Both the position numbers and the translations under genes were made by a program. Shown piece by piece: positions 7,552 through 16,815 of a stretch of DNA of 64,000 nucleotides. Position 1 is the first letter of the stretch; each line of letters starts with the position of its first letter. The stretch is taken from positions 124,001 to 188,000 of the forward strand of contig JACRAY010000005.1 in assembly GCA_016213325.1 (NCBI GenBank), read 5' to 3'. The stretch comes from Burkholderiales bacterium. Its GTDB lineage: Bacteria > Pseudomonadota > Gammaproteobacteria > Burkholderiales > Burkholderiaceae_C. The notes beneath the pieces are model-generated. The model had not been told where the DNA came from, did not search any database, and saw only the letters and a list, made by a program, of their open reading frames with translations.

Positions 7552-8528
7552 CGGAACTCACGGCCCCGTCGCAGCGCTGGACGCTGCACGAGGCGCACGA
7601 AGCCGACGACGCCGACGTGCTGCAGCTCTTTGCCCAGGTGTTCGGCTACGAGATGACGGCCGAACACTGGCGCTGGAAGTATGCGCAAGCGCCGATGCGC
7701 GGCCTGCTGCTGCGGCGGCAGGGCGTGGCGGTGGCGTTCTACGGCGGCATGCCGCGCGAGGTGCAGGGGCCCGGACGCGTCCACCACGCCGTGCAGAATG
7801 GCGACGTGATGGTGCACCCCGGCGAGCGCGGCATGTTCACGCGCAAGGGAGCGTTCTTCAGCGTGTCCGACGCGTTTCTCTCACGGCACATCGGGCCCGG
7901 GCGCACATTCGAGTTCGGCTTCGGCTTTCCCAACGAACGCGCCTTCGGGCTGCCCGCGAAGCTGGGCCTCTATATCGCCGGCGGCCGCATGGATGCGCTG
8001 CGCTGGGAGCCCGCATCCGCGGCGCGCGCATCGTGGCTCGTGCGCGAGCAGCCGCTCGATGCGACGTCCGTCGAATCCATCGGCAAACTGTGGGACGACA
8101 TGCAGCGCGACTGGCCTGCGCTCTACATCCCGGTGCGCGACCCGGCGCGCTGGCGCCTGCGTTTCCTGCAGCGCCCGGGCGTGCGCTACCAGCTGCTGCT
8201 GGTGCGCAGGCGGCTGGGCGGCCGGCCGCTGGCGGCAGCCGTGCTGCGCGAGCATGCCGGGCATGTCGAATGGCTCGACTACGTGGGCGGCCTGCCGGGC
8301 ATTGCTTTGGCCTTGGCGGCGGTGCGGCGCTATGCCGCGCATCACGGCGGCAAGCCGGTCACGGCGATCTGCAGTTCGCAACTGACAGCGGCCCTTGCCA
8401 TCGAAGGCGCGTCGGTGGCGCCCAGCGGCATCGTCGTGCCCCTGCGCGCACCCGAACCGGGCTGGCCGCAACCCTACCCGTGGCAGGACAAGTTGTGGCT
8501 GATGGGCGGCGACAGCGACTTCCTGTAG
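7548..8528 (+). CDS. GNAT-family N-acetyltransferase-like protein
   Basis: The 326-aa protein starts at GTG 7548 within a GTGA overlap with the ABC ATPase gene. The N-terminal half looks like a GNAT fold: DADVLQLFAQVFG is followed by HWRWKYAQAP and a central beta-strand and loop region (MVHPGERGMFTRKGAFFSV). This resembles putative acetyltransferases seen in exopolysaccharide clusters. The second half may be a second GNAT-like half. The likely role is acyl transfer to an amino sugar or lipid intermediate, inferred from context. No clear acetyl-CoA Q/RxxGxG/A motif is visible, so the activity is tentative. Confidence 0.6.
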   Translation: MTELTAPSQRWTLHEAHEADDADVLQLFAQVFGYEMTAEHWRWKYAQAPMRGLLLRRQGVAVAFYGGMPREVQGPGRVHHAVQNGDVMVHPGERGMFTRKGAFFSVSDAFLSRHIGPGRTFEFGFGFPNERAFGLPAKLGLYIAGGRMDALRWEPASAARASWLVREQPLDATSVESIGKLWDDMQRDWPALYIPVRDPARWRLRFLQRPGVRYQLLLVRRRLGGRPLAAAVLREHAGHVEWLDYVGGLPGIALALAAVRRYAAHHGGKPVTAICSSQLTAALAIEGASVAPSGIVVPLRAPEPGWPQPYPWQDKLWLMGGDSDFL

Positions 8529-8530
8529 AA

Positions 8531-9277
8531 ATGAAGGCCATGAGCGAAGCGCACGCCATTCCCTACCAGGCCTCGCCCCTGCCGGCACCGGCCGCCAGCG
8601 TGCTGGTGGTCGCGCCGCACCCCGACGACGAGGTGTTCGGCTGCGGCGGCGCGTCGGCGCTGTATGCAAAGGCCGGCGCGCGCGTGCAGGCACTGCTGCT
8701 CACCGACGGCGGGCTGTTCGGTGTGCCGCCGCCGGGCATGGGCATCGTGGAGGCGCGCAAGGAGGAAGCGCGGCGCGCGGCCGCCGTGCTCGGTTGCCAG
8801 CCGCCCGAGTTCGGGCCCTATGCCGACCGCGGGCTGCAGGCCGGCGCAGAGCTGGCTGCATTCATTGCGGGCTACGCGCGCCGCTTCGCGGTCGACGTGC
8901 TGCTGGCGCCGTCGCCTTGGGAGGTGCACCCCGACCATCGCGCTGCCGCGCAGGCCGCGATCGACGCCGCCGGGCAATTGGGAGAAGGCGTCGTGCTCGT
9001 GCAGTACGAGGTGGGCGCGCCCTTGCTGCCCAACGTGCTGGTGGACATCACGGCGGTGTGGCAGCGCAAGCAGGAGGCGATGGCCTGCTTCGCGTCGCAA
9101 CTGGCCATGCAGAAGTACGACCGGCAGGTCGAGGCGCTCAACGTGTTCCGCACCTACACGCTGCCGCAGCAGGTGGAGGTGGCCGAGGCTTTCCGGGTGG
9201 CCACCCCGCAACAGGCGCGCGATGATCCCTTCGGGCTGGAGTTCGCCGGCCGCGTGCACCCGGTGGCGAGGAAGTGA
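8531..9277 (+). CDS. PIG-L family N-acetylglucosaminyl deacetylase
   Basis: The 248-aa protein carries the family signature APHPDDE (H30-E34), in which His and Asp bind zinc, and the second zinc site HPDH near residue 139 in WEVHPDHRAA. PIG-L/LmbE enzymes remove N-acetyl groups from GlcNAc-containing molecules. Next to a GNAT gene it suggests deacetylation and re-acylation of an amino sugar during glycan assembly. The start is ATG 8531 or 8540, with neither ribosome site decisive. The stop overlaps the following methyltransferase gene. Confidence 0.85.
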   Translation: MKAMSEAHAIPYQASPLPAPAASVLVVAPHPDDEVFGCGGASALYAKAGARVQALLLTDGGLFGVPPPGMGIVEARKEEARRAAAVLGCQPPEFGPYADRGLQAGAELAAFIAGYARRFAVDVLLAPSPWEVHPDHRAAAQAAIDAAGQLGEGVVLVQYEVGAPLLPNVLVDITAVWQRKQEAMACFASQLAMQKYDRQVEALNVFRTYTLPQQVEVAEAFRVATPQQARDDPFGLEFAGRVHPVARK

Positions 9278-10710
9278 TGGGGACACCGGACGTCGTGGCC
9301 GAATACCAGTTGCCGCTGGGCAGCGCGCAAGGCGCCGGCCGGCCGTTCGCCACGGGCGAGTCGCTCGCCAGCCCGGTGGTGCGCGTGGAGCGTGAACACA
9401 TGGTGCAACTGAGCGCGATGACGCCCGATGCCGGCGCGGCGTGCGCGCGCCTCCTGCTCGAGTACGAAGAGCAGGCGGAGGCCGCCCGTTGGGTGGTGCT
9501 GGCGGTGGTCGAGATTGGCGGGTCGCTGCGCGAGCAATCCCTGCATGCAGGCCTCGCCGGACTGGCCGGCCGGGCCCTGCGCTTTCGCGTGCGCCGCGCC
9601 GACACGGCGGACCGCACCGTGGCCATCACCGGCTGGCGCATCTGCGCGGCCGAGCGCGCGGGGCGCCTGAATGCCTTGGCCGACTACGACGTGCGGCTGG
9701 CCAACGAAGTGCAGAACTTCTCGGGCGCGGCCTACACGCATGCGATGTATGGCCGCCGGATCGAAGCGGAGGGCGGCCATGGCGAAGTCGCGCAAGCGCC
9801 CGCCTCGCGCACCGACCTGGCCGCCCGTGCCGCGGACCTGTTGCGCGAAGCGATGTTCCGACTGGACGCGCTGGTGGCCGAGCCCGGCGAACGCTCTTAC
9901 GACTACGCCAACCGCGCGCTGGGCGCGCTGCTGCCCACCGAGCCGCCGGACTTCCTGGCGCGGGCCAAGGCGCGCAGCGAGGCCGGGCCGCTGCGCATCC
10001 TGTCCATCCTCTCCGGCGCGGCGCGCATCGAAGAGATGATGCTGGCCCACTGCCCCGGCGAAGTCGACCTGACGCTGATGGATGCCAGCCCCGACCTGAT
10101 CCGCCGGGCCGCCGGGCGCCTGTCCGCCACCGGCGAGCGGCGCCGCATCCACTGCATGGTGGGCGACGTCAACGCGGGCTTCCCGGCGGGCGAGGACTAC
10201 GACGTCATCGTCTGCGTGTCGGCGCTGCACCACGTGGCGGACCTCGAGGCGGTGCTGTCGGAGGTCAATGCGCGGCTGAAGCCCGACGGCGAGTTCTGGA
10301 GCGTGGGCGAGCAGGTGGGCCGCAACGGCAACCGGCTATGGCCCGGGACGCTGGATGCGGCCAATGCGGCCTTTCGCCAGTTGCCCGAGCGCCTCAGGCG
10401 CAACGCCAACACGTGGCAGGTCGATGCGGCGCTGAGCGACCACGACTTCTCCACCGGCTGTTTCGAGGGCATCCGCAGCGAGGAACTGCTGGACCTGCTG
10501 CAGGCCTACCTGGTGCCGGTGCACGTCGATTTGCGCAATGCTTTCCTGTGGCGCAAGGTGGACGCGACCTATTGCGACAACTTCGTGCTGGACGACCCGG
10601 GTGACCTGCAGGCCCTGCGGCGGCTGGTGGCGGCCGAGGCGGTGCATTGGGCGATGGGTGGGCGCGGGACGGAGTTGAATGGCGTGTACCGGAAGAAGTG
10701 TTTGCGTTGA
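9277..10710 (+). CDS. SAM-dependent methyltransferase with N-terminal extension
   Basis: The 477-aa protein has a class I methyltransferase core in its second half. It contains ILSILSGAARIEEM in place of the usual E/DxGxGxG, an acidic motif LTLMDASPDLI, GDVNAGFP and VCVSALHHV. Glycine loop I is atypical. The first 180 residues are mostly beta and unrecognised; they resemble a carbohydrate- or partner-binding module. The start is ATG 9277 in a TGATG overlap with the deacetylase gene, with GAGGA just upstream. It ends a four-gene operon (wzt, GNAT, PIG-L, methyltransferase) and probably modifies the glycan chain end, which Wzt-type exporters can read. Confidence 0.7.
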   Translation: MGTPDVVAEYQLPLGSAQGAGRPFATGESLASPVVRVEREHMVQLSAMTPDAGAACARLLLEYEEQAEAARWVVLAVVEIGGSLREQSLHAGLAGLAGRALRFRVRRADTADRTVAITGWRICAAERAGRLNALADYDVRLANEVQNFSGAAYTHAMYGRRIEAEGGHGEVAQAPASRTDLAARAADLLREAMFRLDALVAEPGERSYDYANRALGALLPTEPPDFLARAKARSEAGPLRILSILSGAARIEEMMLAHCPGEVDLTLMDASPDLIRRAAGRLSATGERRRIHCMVGDVNAGFPAGEDYDVIVCVSALHHVADLEAVLSEVNARLKPDGEFWSVGEQVGRNGNRLWPGTLDAANAAFRQLPERLRRNANTWQVDAALSDHDFSTGCFEGIRSEELLDLLQAYLVPVHVDLRNAFLWRKVDATYCDNFVLDDPGDLQALRRLVAAEAVHWAMGGRGTELNGVYRKKCLR

Positions 10711-10741
10711 GCGGCGGCATGCACGCGCATCCCGCCGTGCA

Positions 10742-11554
10742 TCAAACCTCGTCCGCAAACGCCGGCTTCACCCGCTCGAACAATCGCCAGCTGAACCAGC
10801 AGAACAGCAGCCCCGCCATCGCATACACGGCCAGCGCCCGCAAGTCAGGCACCTGCCCCTGCAACAGCAGACGGCGCAGGCTCTCGATGGGCACGGTCAG
10901 CGGGTTCAGCCACAGCAAGTCCGCGAACGCACCGGGCAGCGCGCTGGCCGGGTAGAGCACCGGCGACAGGAACAGCAGCATGCTCACCGCGGGGCCCATC
11001 GCATGGCCGATGTCGCGGATGAAAACGCCCAGCGCGGACAGCAGCCAGGCCAGCCCCAGCAGCACAGGCACGCACGCCGCCAGCACCAGCGGCGTCAGCA
11101 GCGCCGTCACCGGTAAAGCGCCGGTCGCCCACCAAAGCGCGACCGACAGCACCGCCAGCGCCAGCAGCGCATGGAACATCGCCGTGCCCACCGCCACCCA
11201 GGCCAGCACTTCCAGCGGGAACACGACGCGCTTGACCAGGTTGGGCTGCTCCAGCACCAGCGACGGCGCGCGTCCCAGCAGCTCACCGAACAGGTTGAAG
11301 ATGACCAGCCCTGCAAATACCTGAAGCGCGAACTCCGACGTGCTGTCGGCGCCACCCGGCCAGCGGGCCTTGAACACGCCGCGGAACACGAAGGTGTAGG
11401 CGCCCAGGATCAGCAGCGGGTACAGCAGGCTCCAGCCGACGCCCAGCACCGAACCCTGGTAGCGCTGCAGGATGTCGCGGCGGATGAACTGCGCCAGCAG
11501 CCAGCGATGCGCCAGCGGCAGCATGGGGTGCAGTCGGGCGAACCAGGGGTTCAT
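10742..11554 (-). CDS. wzm: Polysaccharide ABC exporter permease (Wzm-like, ABC-2 family)
   Basis: The 270-aa integral membrane protein has the ABC2 permease layout. A cytoplasmic amphipathic start (FIRRDILQRYQGSVLGVGW) is typical of Wzm/KpsM, and about six hydrophobic helices follow. It should form the channel for the Wzt-like ATPase encoded at 6289. The gene is last in an operon that reads wecB-adjacent genes leftward; its ATG overlaps the glycosyltransferase stop in ATGA. It is convergent with the wzt operon and ends 31 bp from it. Confidence 0.9.
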   Translation of the reverse strand: MNPWFARLHPMLPLAHRWLLAQFIRRDILQRYQGSVLGVGWSLLYPLLILGAYTFVFRGVFKARWPGGADSTSEFALQVFAGLVIFNLFGELLGRAPSLVLEQPNLVKRVVFPLEVLAWVAVGTAMFHALLALAVLSVALWWATGALPVTALLTPLVLAACVPVLLGLAWLLSALGVFIRDIGHAMGPAVSMLLFLSPVLYPASALPGAFADLLWLNPLTVPIESLRRLLLQGQVPDLRALAVYAMAGLLFCWFSWRLFERVKPAFADEV

Positions 11555-12624
11555 GGGGTTTCCAGCGCGTCGAACCGCGCGCACCAGTCGTGGCGCCGGC
11601 GGAACTCGGCCAGCGATTCTGCCGTATCGCGCCCGGCCAGCAAGCGCTCGATGGCATCGCGCGAATCGCCCGGGTGCTCGGTGAGCAGCACGCGCGCGTC
11701 GCCCGCGTGCGTGAGCATTTCGCCGAACGGCGAGGCGATGACGGGCAGCCCGAGCGCGCGGTACTCGTAGAACTTCACCGGGTCGACCGACGCGGTGAGT
11801 GGGGTGCGCAGGAACGGCACCAGCCCTGCGGCAAAGCTGCGCATGCGTCCCAGCGCCTGCTCGTGCGGCAGGGCGGGGCCGAGCGTGACGTTGGCGGGCA
11901 GCGGGCGCGGCGGCGGCTTGAACAGCGGGCCGTGCAGCTCGATGGAACGCGCGGGCCAGCCGGCCGCAAGCTCGAACACCCATTCCCAGTCGAACCACGC
12001 GGCGACGGTGCCAACGTAGCCGAAAGGGCCGTCCGGCTGCGGCTCGGCCGGCAGCGGCAGGCGGGCCGACGCGACGCCGTTCGGCACCAGCTTCACCGAC
12101 AAGCCGGCTTCTGCGAGGCGCGCTGCGATCTGCGTCGACGAGGTGCAGCGCCGTCCCACGCGCCGCAGGATCGCGCCTTCGACCAGCAGCGCAGTGGTGC
12201 GCGCGGCGCCGGTGTGGAACGCCGCGAAGTCGTCCATCGCGTCGTACAGCGAGTCGGGGGCCGGCAACTGCTCCAGCAGGTGCAGGGCCAGGTCCGACGG
12301 CTTGCCGATGGCAATCAAGGTGGGGTCGAAAGCCCGTACGCGTTGCAGCACGCGCGGCCAGCACAGCGCGCGGTTCAGGGCGCGGCCGGCGCTGAACGGC
12401 TCCAGCGGGAGCCCGCGGGGCGCCAGCACCTCGAGCCATGGGGGGACTTGCCACTGCGTGGCCACGCGCGGCCGGCGCAGGTCGTCGATGCGCGGCAGGC
12501 GCACGGGGTAGGGCTCGATCCAGAGCACCCGCGCGTCATGCCGTTTGTGGAACCACTCGACGAATTCGTGCGGGCGCTGGCGGAAGCTGGCCCAGGGGAC
12601 GGGGGACAAGTAGGCCAGGCGCAC
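11551..12624 (-). CDS. Glycosyltransferase (GT4-like, GT-B fold)
   Basis: The 357-aa protein begins with a GT-B N-terminal half (MRLAYLSPVPWASFRQRPHEFVEWF). The C-terminal half contains the GT4-type donor-binding region FYEYRALGLPVIASPFGEM. A YDAMDDFAAFH stretch matches one in the middle domain of the large glycosyltransferase encoded upstream (YDCMDYHAGF), so the two are related. It probably adds one sugar to the surface glycan in the cytoplasm. It overlaps the permease gene by 4 nt and lies 6 bp after wecB. Confidence 0.82.
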   Translation of the reverse strand: MRLAYLSPVPWASFRQRPHEFVEWFHKRHDARVLWIEPYPVRLPRIDDLRRPRVATQWQVPPWLEVLAPRGLPLEPFSAGRALNRALCWPRVLQRVRAFDPTLIAIGKPSDLALHLLEQLPAPDSLYDAMDDFAAFHTGAARTTALLVEGAILRRVGRRCTSSTQIAARLAEAGLSVKLVPNGVASARLPLPAEPQPDGPFGYVGTVAAWFDWEWVFELAAGWPARSIELHGPLFKPPPRPLPANVTLGPALPHEQALGRMRSFAAGLVPFLRTPLTASVDPVKFYEYRALGLPVIASPFGEMLTHAGDARVLLTEHPGDSRDAIERLLAGRDTAESLAEFRRRHDWCARFDALETP

Positions 12625-12630
12625 GGCTTG

Positions 12631-13740
12631 TCAGTGACCTGCATATCGCCTGAGCACATCCACGATCCGTCCCGCCGCCTTGCCGTCGCCATACGGCGAA
12701 ACACCTTTGGCCATTGCGCGATAAGCCGCAGGGTCATCCAGCAAGCGCCGCGCCGCACCGACGATCTTCTGCGCATCGGTGCCCACCAGCTGCACCACGC
12801 CCGCCGCCACCGCTTCGGGCCGCTCGGTTTCCTCGCGCATCACCAGCACCGGCTTGGCGAGCGCGGGGGCTTCCTCCTGCACGCCGCCCGAATCGGTGAG
12901 CACCAGGTAGGCCGACTTCATCGCCGCCACGAAGGGCACATAGTCCAGCGGCTCGACCAGGCGGATGCGCGGGTGCCCGCCCAGCAGCTTCTCCACCGGC
13001 CCCAGCACGTTGGGGTTGCGGTGTACCGGGTACAGCACCTCGACGTCGGGATAGGCGTCGACCAGCGTGCGGATCGCGTTGCACGCTTCTTCCAGCGGGC
13101 CGCCGAAGCTTTCGCGCCGGTGCATGGTCACCAGGACCAGGCGCCTGCCTTCGTGCGCTTCGCTCGCCGGCGTGTGCGCCGCCACCTGCTGCAGCGCGTC
13201 GATCACCGTGTTGCCGGTCACGTACACCTCGTCCGTGATGCCTTCGCGCGCCAGGTTCTGCCGCGCGCTTTCGGTCGGCGCGAAGTGCCATTGCGCGAGC
13301 CGGCCCGCCATCACGCGGTTCATCTCCTCGGGGAAGGGCCGCCGCAGGTCGCCGGTGCGCAAGCCCGCCTCGACGTGCCCGAAGGGGATGTGCAGGTAGA
13401 AGCTCGCCAGCGCCGCCACCATCACGGTGGTGGTGTCGCCCTGCGCCAGCACCGCCGACGGCTGCTCGACCTTCAGCACGCGATCCATCGCGGTGAGCAT
13501 GCGCGCGGTCAGGCTGGTCAGGTCCTGGTTGGGCTGCATCATGTCCAGGTCGATGTCGGCCGTGATGCCGAAGGCCTGCAGCACCTGGTCGAGCATCTGC
13601 CGGTGCTGGCCCGTCGCGAGCACGCGCACCTGCGCCCACGGCTCGCGCTGCAACGCCAGGATCACCGGCGCCATCTTCACCGCCTCGGGCCGGGTGCCGA
13701 CCACGCAGACGATCTTCGCTTGTTCCTGTGGCTTCGTCAT
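12631..13740 (-). CDS. wecB: UDP-N-acetylglucosamine 2-epimerase (non-hydrolysing)
   Basis: The 369-aa protein shows the full WecB motif series: GTRPEAVKMAPVI, QGDTTT, HVEAGLRTGD, PEEMNR, TMHRRESFG, PVHRNPNV and TDSGGVQEEAP. Together these bind UDP-sugar and carry the catalytic acids. It interconverts UDP-GlcNAc and UDP-ManNAc, supplying ManNAc-type precursors for the polysaccharide. Length is normal. The start ATG at 13740 overlaps the upstream glycosyltransferase stop by 4 nt. No WecC dehydrogenase gene is in the window, so ManNAc itself may be used or wecC lies elsewhere. Confidence 0.95.
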   Translation of the reverse strand: MTKPQEQAKIVCVVGTRPEAVKMAPVILALQREPWAQVRVLATGQHRQMLDQVLQAFGITADIDLDMMQPNQDLTSLTARMLTAMDRVLKVEQPSAVLAQGDTTTVMVAALASFYLHIPFGHVEAGLRTGDLRRPFPEEMNRVMAGRLAQWHFAPTESARQNLAREGITDEVYVTGNTVIDALQQVAAHTPASEAHEGRRLVLVTMHRRESFGGPLEEACNAIRTLVDAYPDVEVLYPVHRNPNVLGPVEKLLGGHPRIRLVEPLDYVPFVAAMKSAYLVLTDSGGVQEEAPALAKPVLVMREETERPEAVAAGVVQLVGTDAQKIVGAARRLLDDPAAYRAMAKGVSPYGDGKAAGRIVDVLRRYAGH

Positions 13741-16700
13741 TCGTGCGGCTCGGGCTTGCGGTACTGGTGCGGGACCCAGGGGCCCCACTTGCTTTCGTAG
13801 ATGGCGCGGTTCTTCTCGAACAGCGCCTGCCGGCTCGACGCCTTCAGCTGGTCGAAGCTGGCCGACAGATGGTGATGCACGAACACGTCGTCCGCAATGG
13901 CCATCTGCCAGCCGGCCGCGCGCACGCGGTTGCAGTAGTCGTCGTCCTCGAAGAAGCCGAGGCCGAACGCCTCGTCCAGCCCGCCGACCTTCTGGTACAC
14001 CTCGCGCCTCAGCGCCACGCAGAAGAAGGCCAGCACGCGGCAGTTGGTCTGCTTGCCCGAGAAACGCACGGCACGCGTCGCGGCCCAGGCCGGCATGCCG
14101 GCCGGGTCGCTGTAGCCCACTTCGACCTTCGCTTCGTTGCCGATGTTGTTGGTGACCGGCCCCACCATGCCCAGCGTCTCGTCGCGCACCAGGTGGTGCC
14201 ACAGGCCGTGGATCCAGCCGGGCGACACCTGCGTGTCGTTGTTCAGCATGACGAGGACATCGCCCGTGGCGGCCGCGAGACCCGAGTTGTTGCCCGCGGC
14301 GAAGCCCAGGTTCTTGTCGTTCAGCACCAGCTTCACCCACGCCCGCGTGGCCGCGAACTCGCGCAGCCAGTCGGCCGTGCCGTCGGTGGACGCGTTGTCC
14401 ACCACCACCAGTTCGAGCCGCGGCCAGTGGCTGTGTTGCTCCACCGACGCCAGGCAGGCCTGCGTGAGCGCCAGGTTGTTGTAGCAGAGCACGACCACGC
14501 TCACCGTGGGCACCAGCGCGTCCAGCGCCTCCGATAACTGCTGCGCGCGCGACGCCCACGAGTGCTGCGCGGCCCAGTCGCGGCGAGCCTGCGCCTGCTC
14601 GGGGTCGCGGCCGTGCTGCAGCGCGCGCTCCACCTGCCGCACGAAGCCGTCGGCGTCGTCGGCCAGCAGCACCTGGTCGGCAATGGCTTCCAGCTCGGGC
14701 ATGCGCGTGGCCACCACCGGCTTGCCCGCGCTCAGGTACTCGTACACCTTCACCGGGTTGGTGCAGCTGGTCAGCTCGTTCAGGACGAAGGGGATCACGC
14801 ACACGTCGAAGCCGTGCACCCAGGACGGCAGCTCGGCGTAGGGCACTTCGCCGGTGAACTCGATGTTGGGCAGCTTCCCAGCTTCGGCCACGTCGCAGCC
14901 GAAGGTGGAGCCCACCAGGATGAAGCGCCAGCCCGGCCGCTGCTTCGCCGCGGCCACCACCATCTTCATGTCGAACCATTCCGAGATGGCACCGAAGTAG
15001 CCCACCACCGGCCGCGCGTCGCGTTCGACCTTCAGCGCCGGCGGCACGGTGGCGAAGTGCGCCACTTCCGTGCCGTTGCGCACCAACGCATGCGGCTTGC
15101 CCGGCGCCTTCTCGCGCATCAGCTGCGACAGGCGCAGCGAACTGGTGACGAGCAGGTCGCAGTCGCGCAGCAGCGCGTGCTCTTCGTCGAGCATGGCGCC
15201 GGTGTTGGTGGAAAAGCCTGCGTGGTAGTCCATGCAGTCGTACACCATCAGGTTGGCGGGCAGCACGTCGGCCACCGGCCGCCAGAAGGGCAGGTTGACC
15301 AGCGACACCAGCGCACCCAGTCCCGCTTCGCGCTGCAGCCACACGATGCAGTCGGCCAGCGACTGCGCCTGGCTCGGGCTGAGTGCGTCTTCGTAGATGT
15401 TGGGGTGTGCGCCGTCCAGCGGCAGCTGCAGCAGGTGCACGTTGGGCGCGGGTGAGCCGACGATGCGCAGGTCGCCCGGGCCCGAGCCCGGCGCGAACGT
15501 GGTGCTGAAGTACAGCACGCGGTGCCCTTGCGCCGCCAGCTCGCGCGCCAGGTGCTGCGGACGCTGCACGCGGAAGTGCCAGTCGATCACCGGGAACACC
15601 AGCACGGTGGGCTTGCCCGCGTCGCCGCCGGCCAGGGCTTCGCGCCACTGCGCAGCCGGGATCGGGTCGTGCGGTGCGGCCTGCGCCGCGGCGAACGCCT
15701 GCACCGGGCGGCGCAGCATGCGGTGTACTGCGCGCTGCATGCCGGCTGGCAGGCGGCCGAAGGCGGGCTTCAGCGCCTTCTTCACGTTGCGCAGCACGGG
15801 CCTGAGCACGGTGAACTGCTCGGCGCGCAGCAGTTCGACGGCGCGCGCATGCTCGGCCACGGCCGCCTGCAGCGCCTGCTGCAAGCGCGCCTGGGCCCTG
15901 CTGCTCTCGTCGATGACCCGGTGCGCGCGCCTGATCTCGACGTTGGCGGCTTTCAGCTCGTTGGCCTGGCCGGCGATCAGCGTGGCCTGGCGCTCGATCA
16001 GGCCGTCGCGCTGGCGCACCTGTGCAGCCCGCTCGGCCGAAGCGCGCAAGGCGTTGCGCCCGGTGCGCCACAGCGCGCCCACCTCGTCGCGTTGCCACAG
16101 CGGCAGCCACTTGGCCAGCACGCGCGCAGCCATCTCTTCCTGCAGCGTGGTGTTGCCGAACAGGCCCGAGTCGCCCGAGCCGAGGCGGTACACCGCCGAG
16201 ACCTGGTCGACGTGGACGAAGGCGCCCTCGCGCGCGAGCTGCAGCCAGAAGTCCCAGTCCTCGAAAATCGGCAGCGCGGCGTCGAAACCCTGCGTGCGCA
16301 GGGCCGCCTCACGCGAGAACAGCACCGAATGGATCGGCAGGTAGTTCTCGCACAAGAGGCGCCCGGCGTCGAACGGGAAGTCGTAGCGCATCACCTCGGT
16401 AAAGCCGCCCTGCGGCTGCGGCAGCACGCAGCTGGTTGCGCTGTAGGCGGCCACGGCCTCAGGCTCGCGCTGCAATGCCTGCGCCAGCGCAGCGATGTGC
16501 GTCGGCTCGATCCAGTCGTCGTCGTCGAGGAACAGGCACCACGGGCCCTGCGCATGTTGCAGGCCGAAGTTGGCGGCGGCCGAGCGGTCCAGGCGCGCTC
16601 CGGTGCCCACCATGCGCAGCGGAAAAGCGCCGCAAGCCGCGGGCAGTTCGCGATGCCGGCCGCGCGCGTCGACGACCAGCACTTCGATGTGCGGCCAGCT

Positions 16701-16787
16701 CTGGGTGGCGATGGAAGCCAGCGCCACGTCCAGCGTCGGCCGGTCCATGCTGCGGACGATGACGCTGGCGAGGGGAAGGGGAGTCAT
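13737..16787 (-). CDS. Large three-domain glycosyltransferase (GT2-GT4-GT2)
   Basis: The 1016-aa protein contains three transferase modules. Residues about 1-220 are a GT2 domain with SVIVRSMDR and the DDDDW metal motif. Residues about 230-330 form a helical, probably coiled-coil linker. Residues about 375-720 are a GT-B module (FRVQRPQHLARELAAQGH; VYEYLSAGKPVVATRMPELE). Residues about 740-1010 are a second GT2 domain of rhamnosyltransferase type (VSVVVLCYNN, VVVDNASTDGT, LNNDTQV, FFEDDDYC). It would extend the surface polysaccharide with up to three sugars. It heads an operon glycosyltransferase-wecB-glycosyltransferase-wzm, all overlapping or nearly so. Confidence 0.85.
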   Translation of the reverse strand: MTPLPLASVIVRSMDRPTLDVALASIATQSWPHIEVLVVDARGRHRELPAACGAFPLRMVGTGARLDRSAAANFGLQHAQGPWCLFLDDDDWIEPTHIAALAQALQREPEAVAAYSATSCVLPQPQGGFTEVMRYDFPFDAGRLLCENYLPIHSVLFSREAALRTQGFDAALPIFEDWDFWLQLAREGAFVHVDQVSAVYRLGSGDSGLFGNTTLQEEMAARVLAKWLPLWQRDEVGALWRTGRNALRASAERAAQVRQRDGLIERQATLIAGQANELKAANVEIRRAHRVIDESSRAQARLQQALQAAVAEHARAVELLRAEQFTVLRPVLRNVKKALKPAFGRLPAGMQRAVHRMLRRPVQAFAAAQAAPHDPIPAAQWREALAGGDAGKPTVLVFPVIDWHFRVQRPQHLARELAAQGHRVLYFSTTFAPGSGPGDLRIVGSPAPNVHLLQLPLDGAHPNIYEDALSPSQAQSLADCIVWLQREAGLGALVSLVNLPFWRPVADVLPANLMVYDCMDYHAGFSTNTGAMLDEEHALLRDCDLLVTSSLRLSQLMREKAPGKPHALVRNGTEVAHFATVPPALKVERDARPVVGYFGAISEWFDMKMVVAAAKQRPGWRFILVGSTFGCDVAEAGKLPNIEFTGEVPYAELPSWVHGFDVCVIPFVLNELTSCTNPVKVYEYLSAGKPVVATRMPELEAIADQVLLADDADGFVRQVERALQHGRDPEQAQARRDWAAQHSWASRAQQLSEALDALVPTVSVVVLCYNNLALTQACLASVEQHSHWPRLELVVVDNASTDGTADWLREFAATRAWVKLVLNDKNLGFAAGNNSGLAAATGDVLVMLNNDTQVSPGWIHGLWHHLVRDETLGMVGPVTNNIGNEAKVEVGYSDPAGMPAWAATRAVRFSGKQTNCRVLAFFCVALRREVYQKVGGLDEAFGLGFFEDDDYCNRVRAAGWQMAIADDVFVHHHLSASFDQLKASSRQALFEKNRAIYESKWGPWVPHQYRKPEPHE

Positions 16788-16815
16788 GCAGTACAGATCG
16801 AGTTTTCAACAGTCC

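Noticed and set aside
10717..10742. Imperfect palindrome between the convergent methyltransferase and permease genes
   Set aside because: It has seven-base arms with a ten-base loop and no T-run; such matches arise readily in GC-rich DNA.
12631..16110. A single fused protein spanning the large glycosyltransferase and WecB
   Set aside because: The long frame arises because the wecB frame is open upstream in antiphase. The real genes overlap by 4 nt and each has its own start and complete domains.
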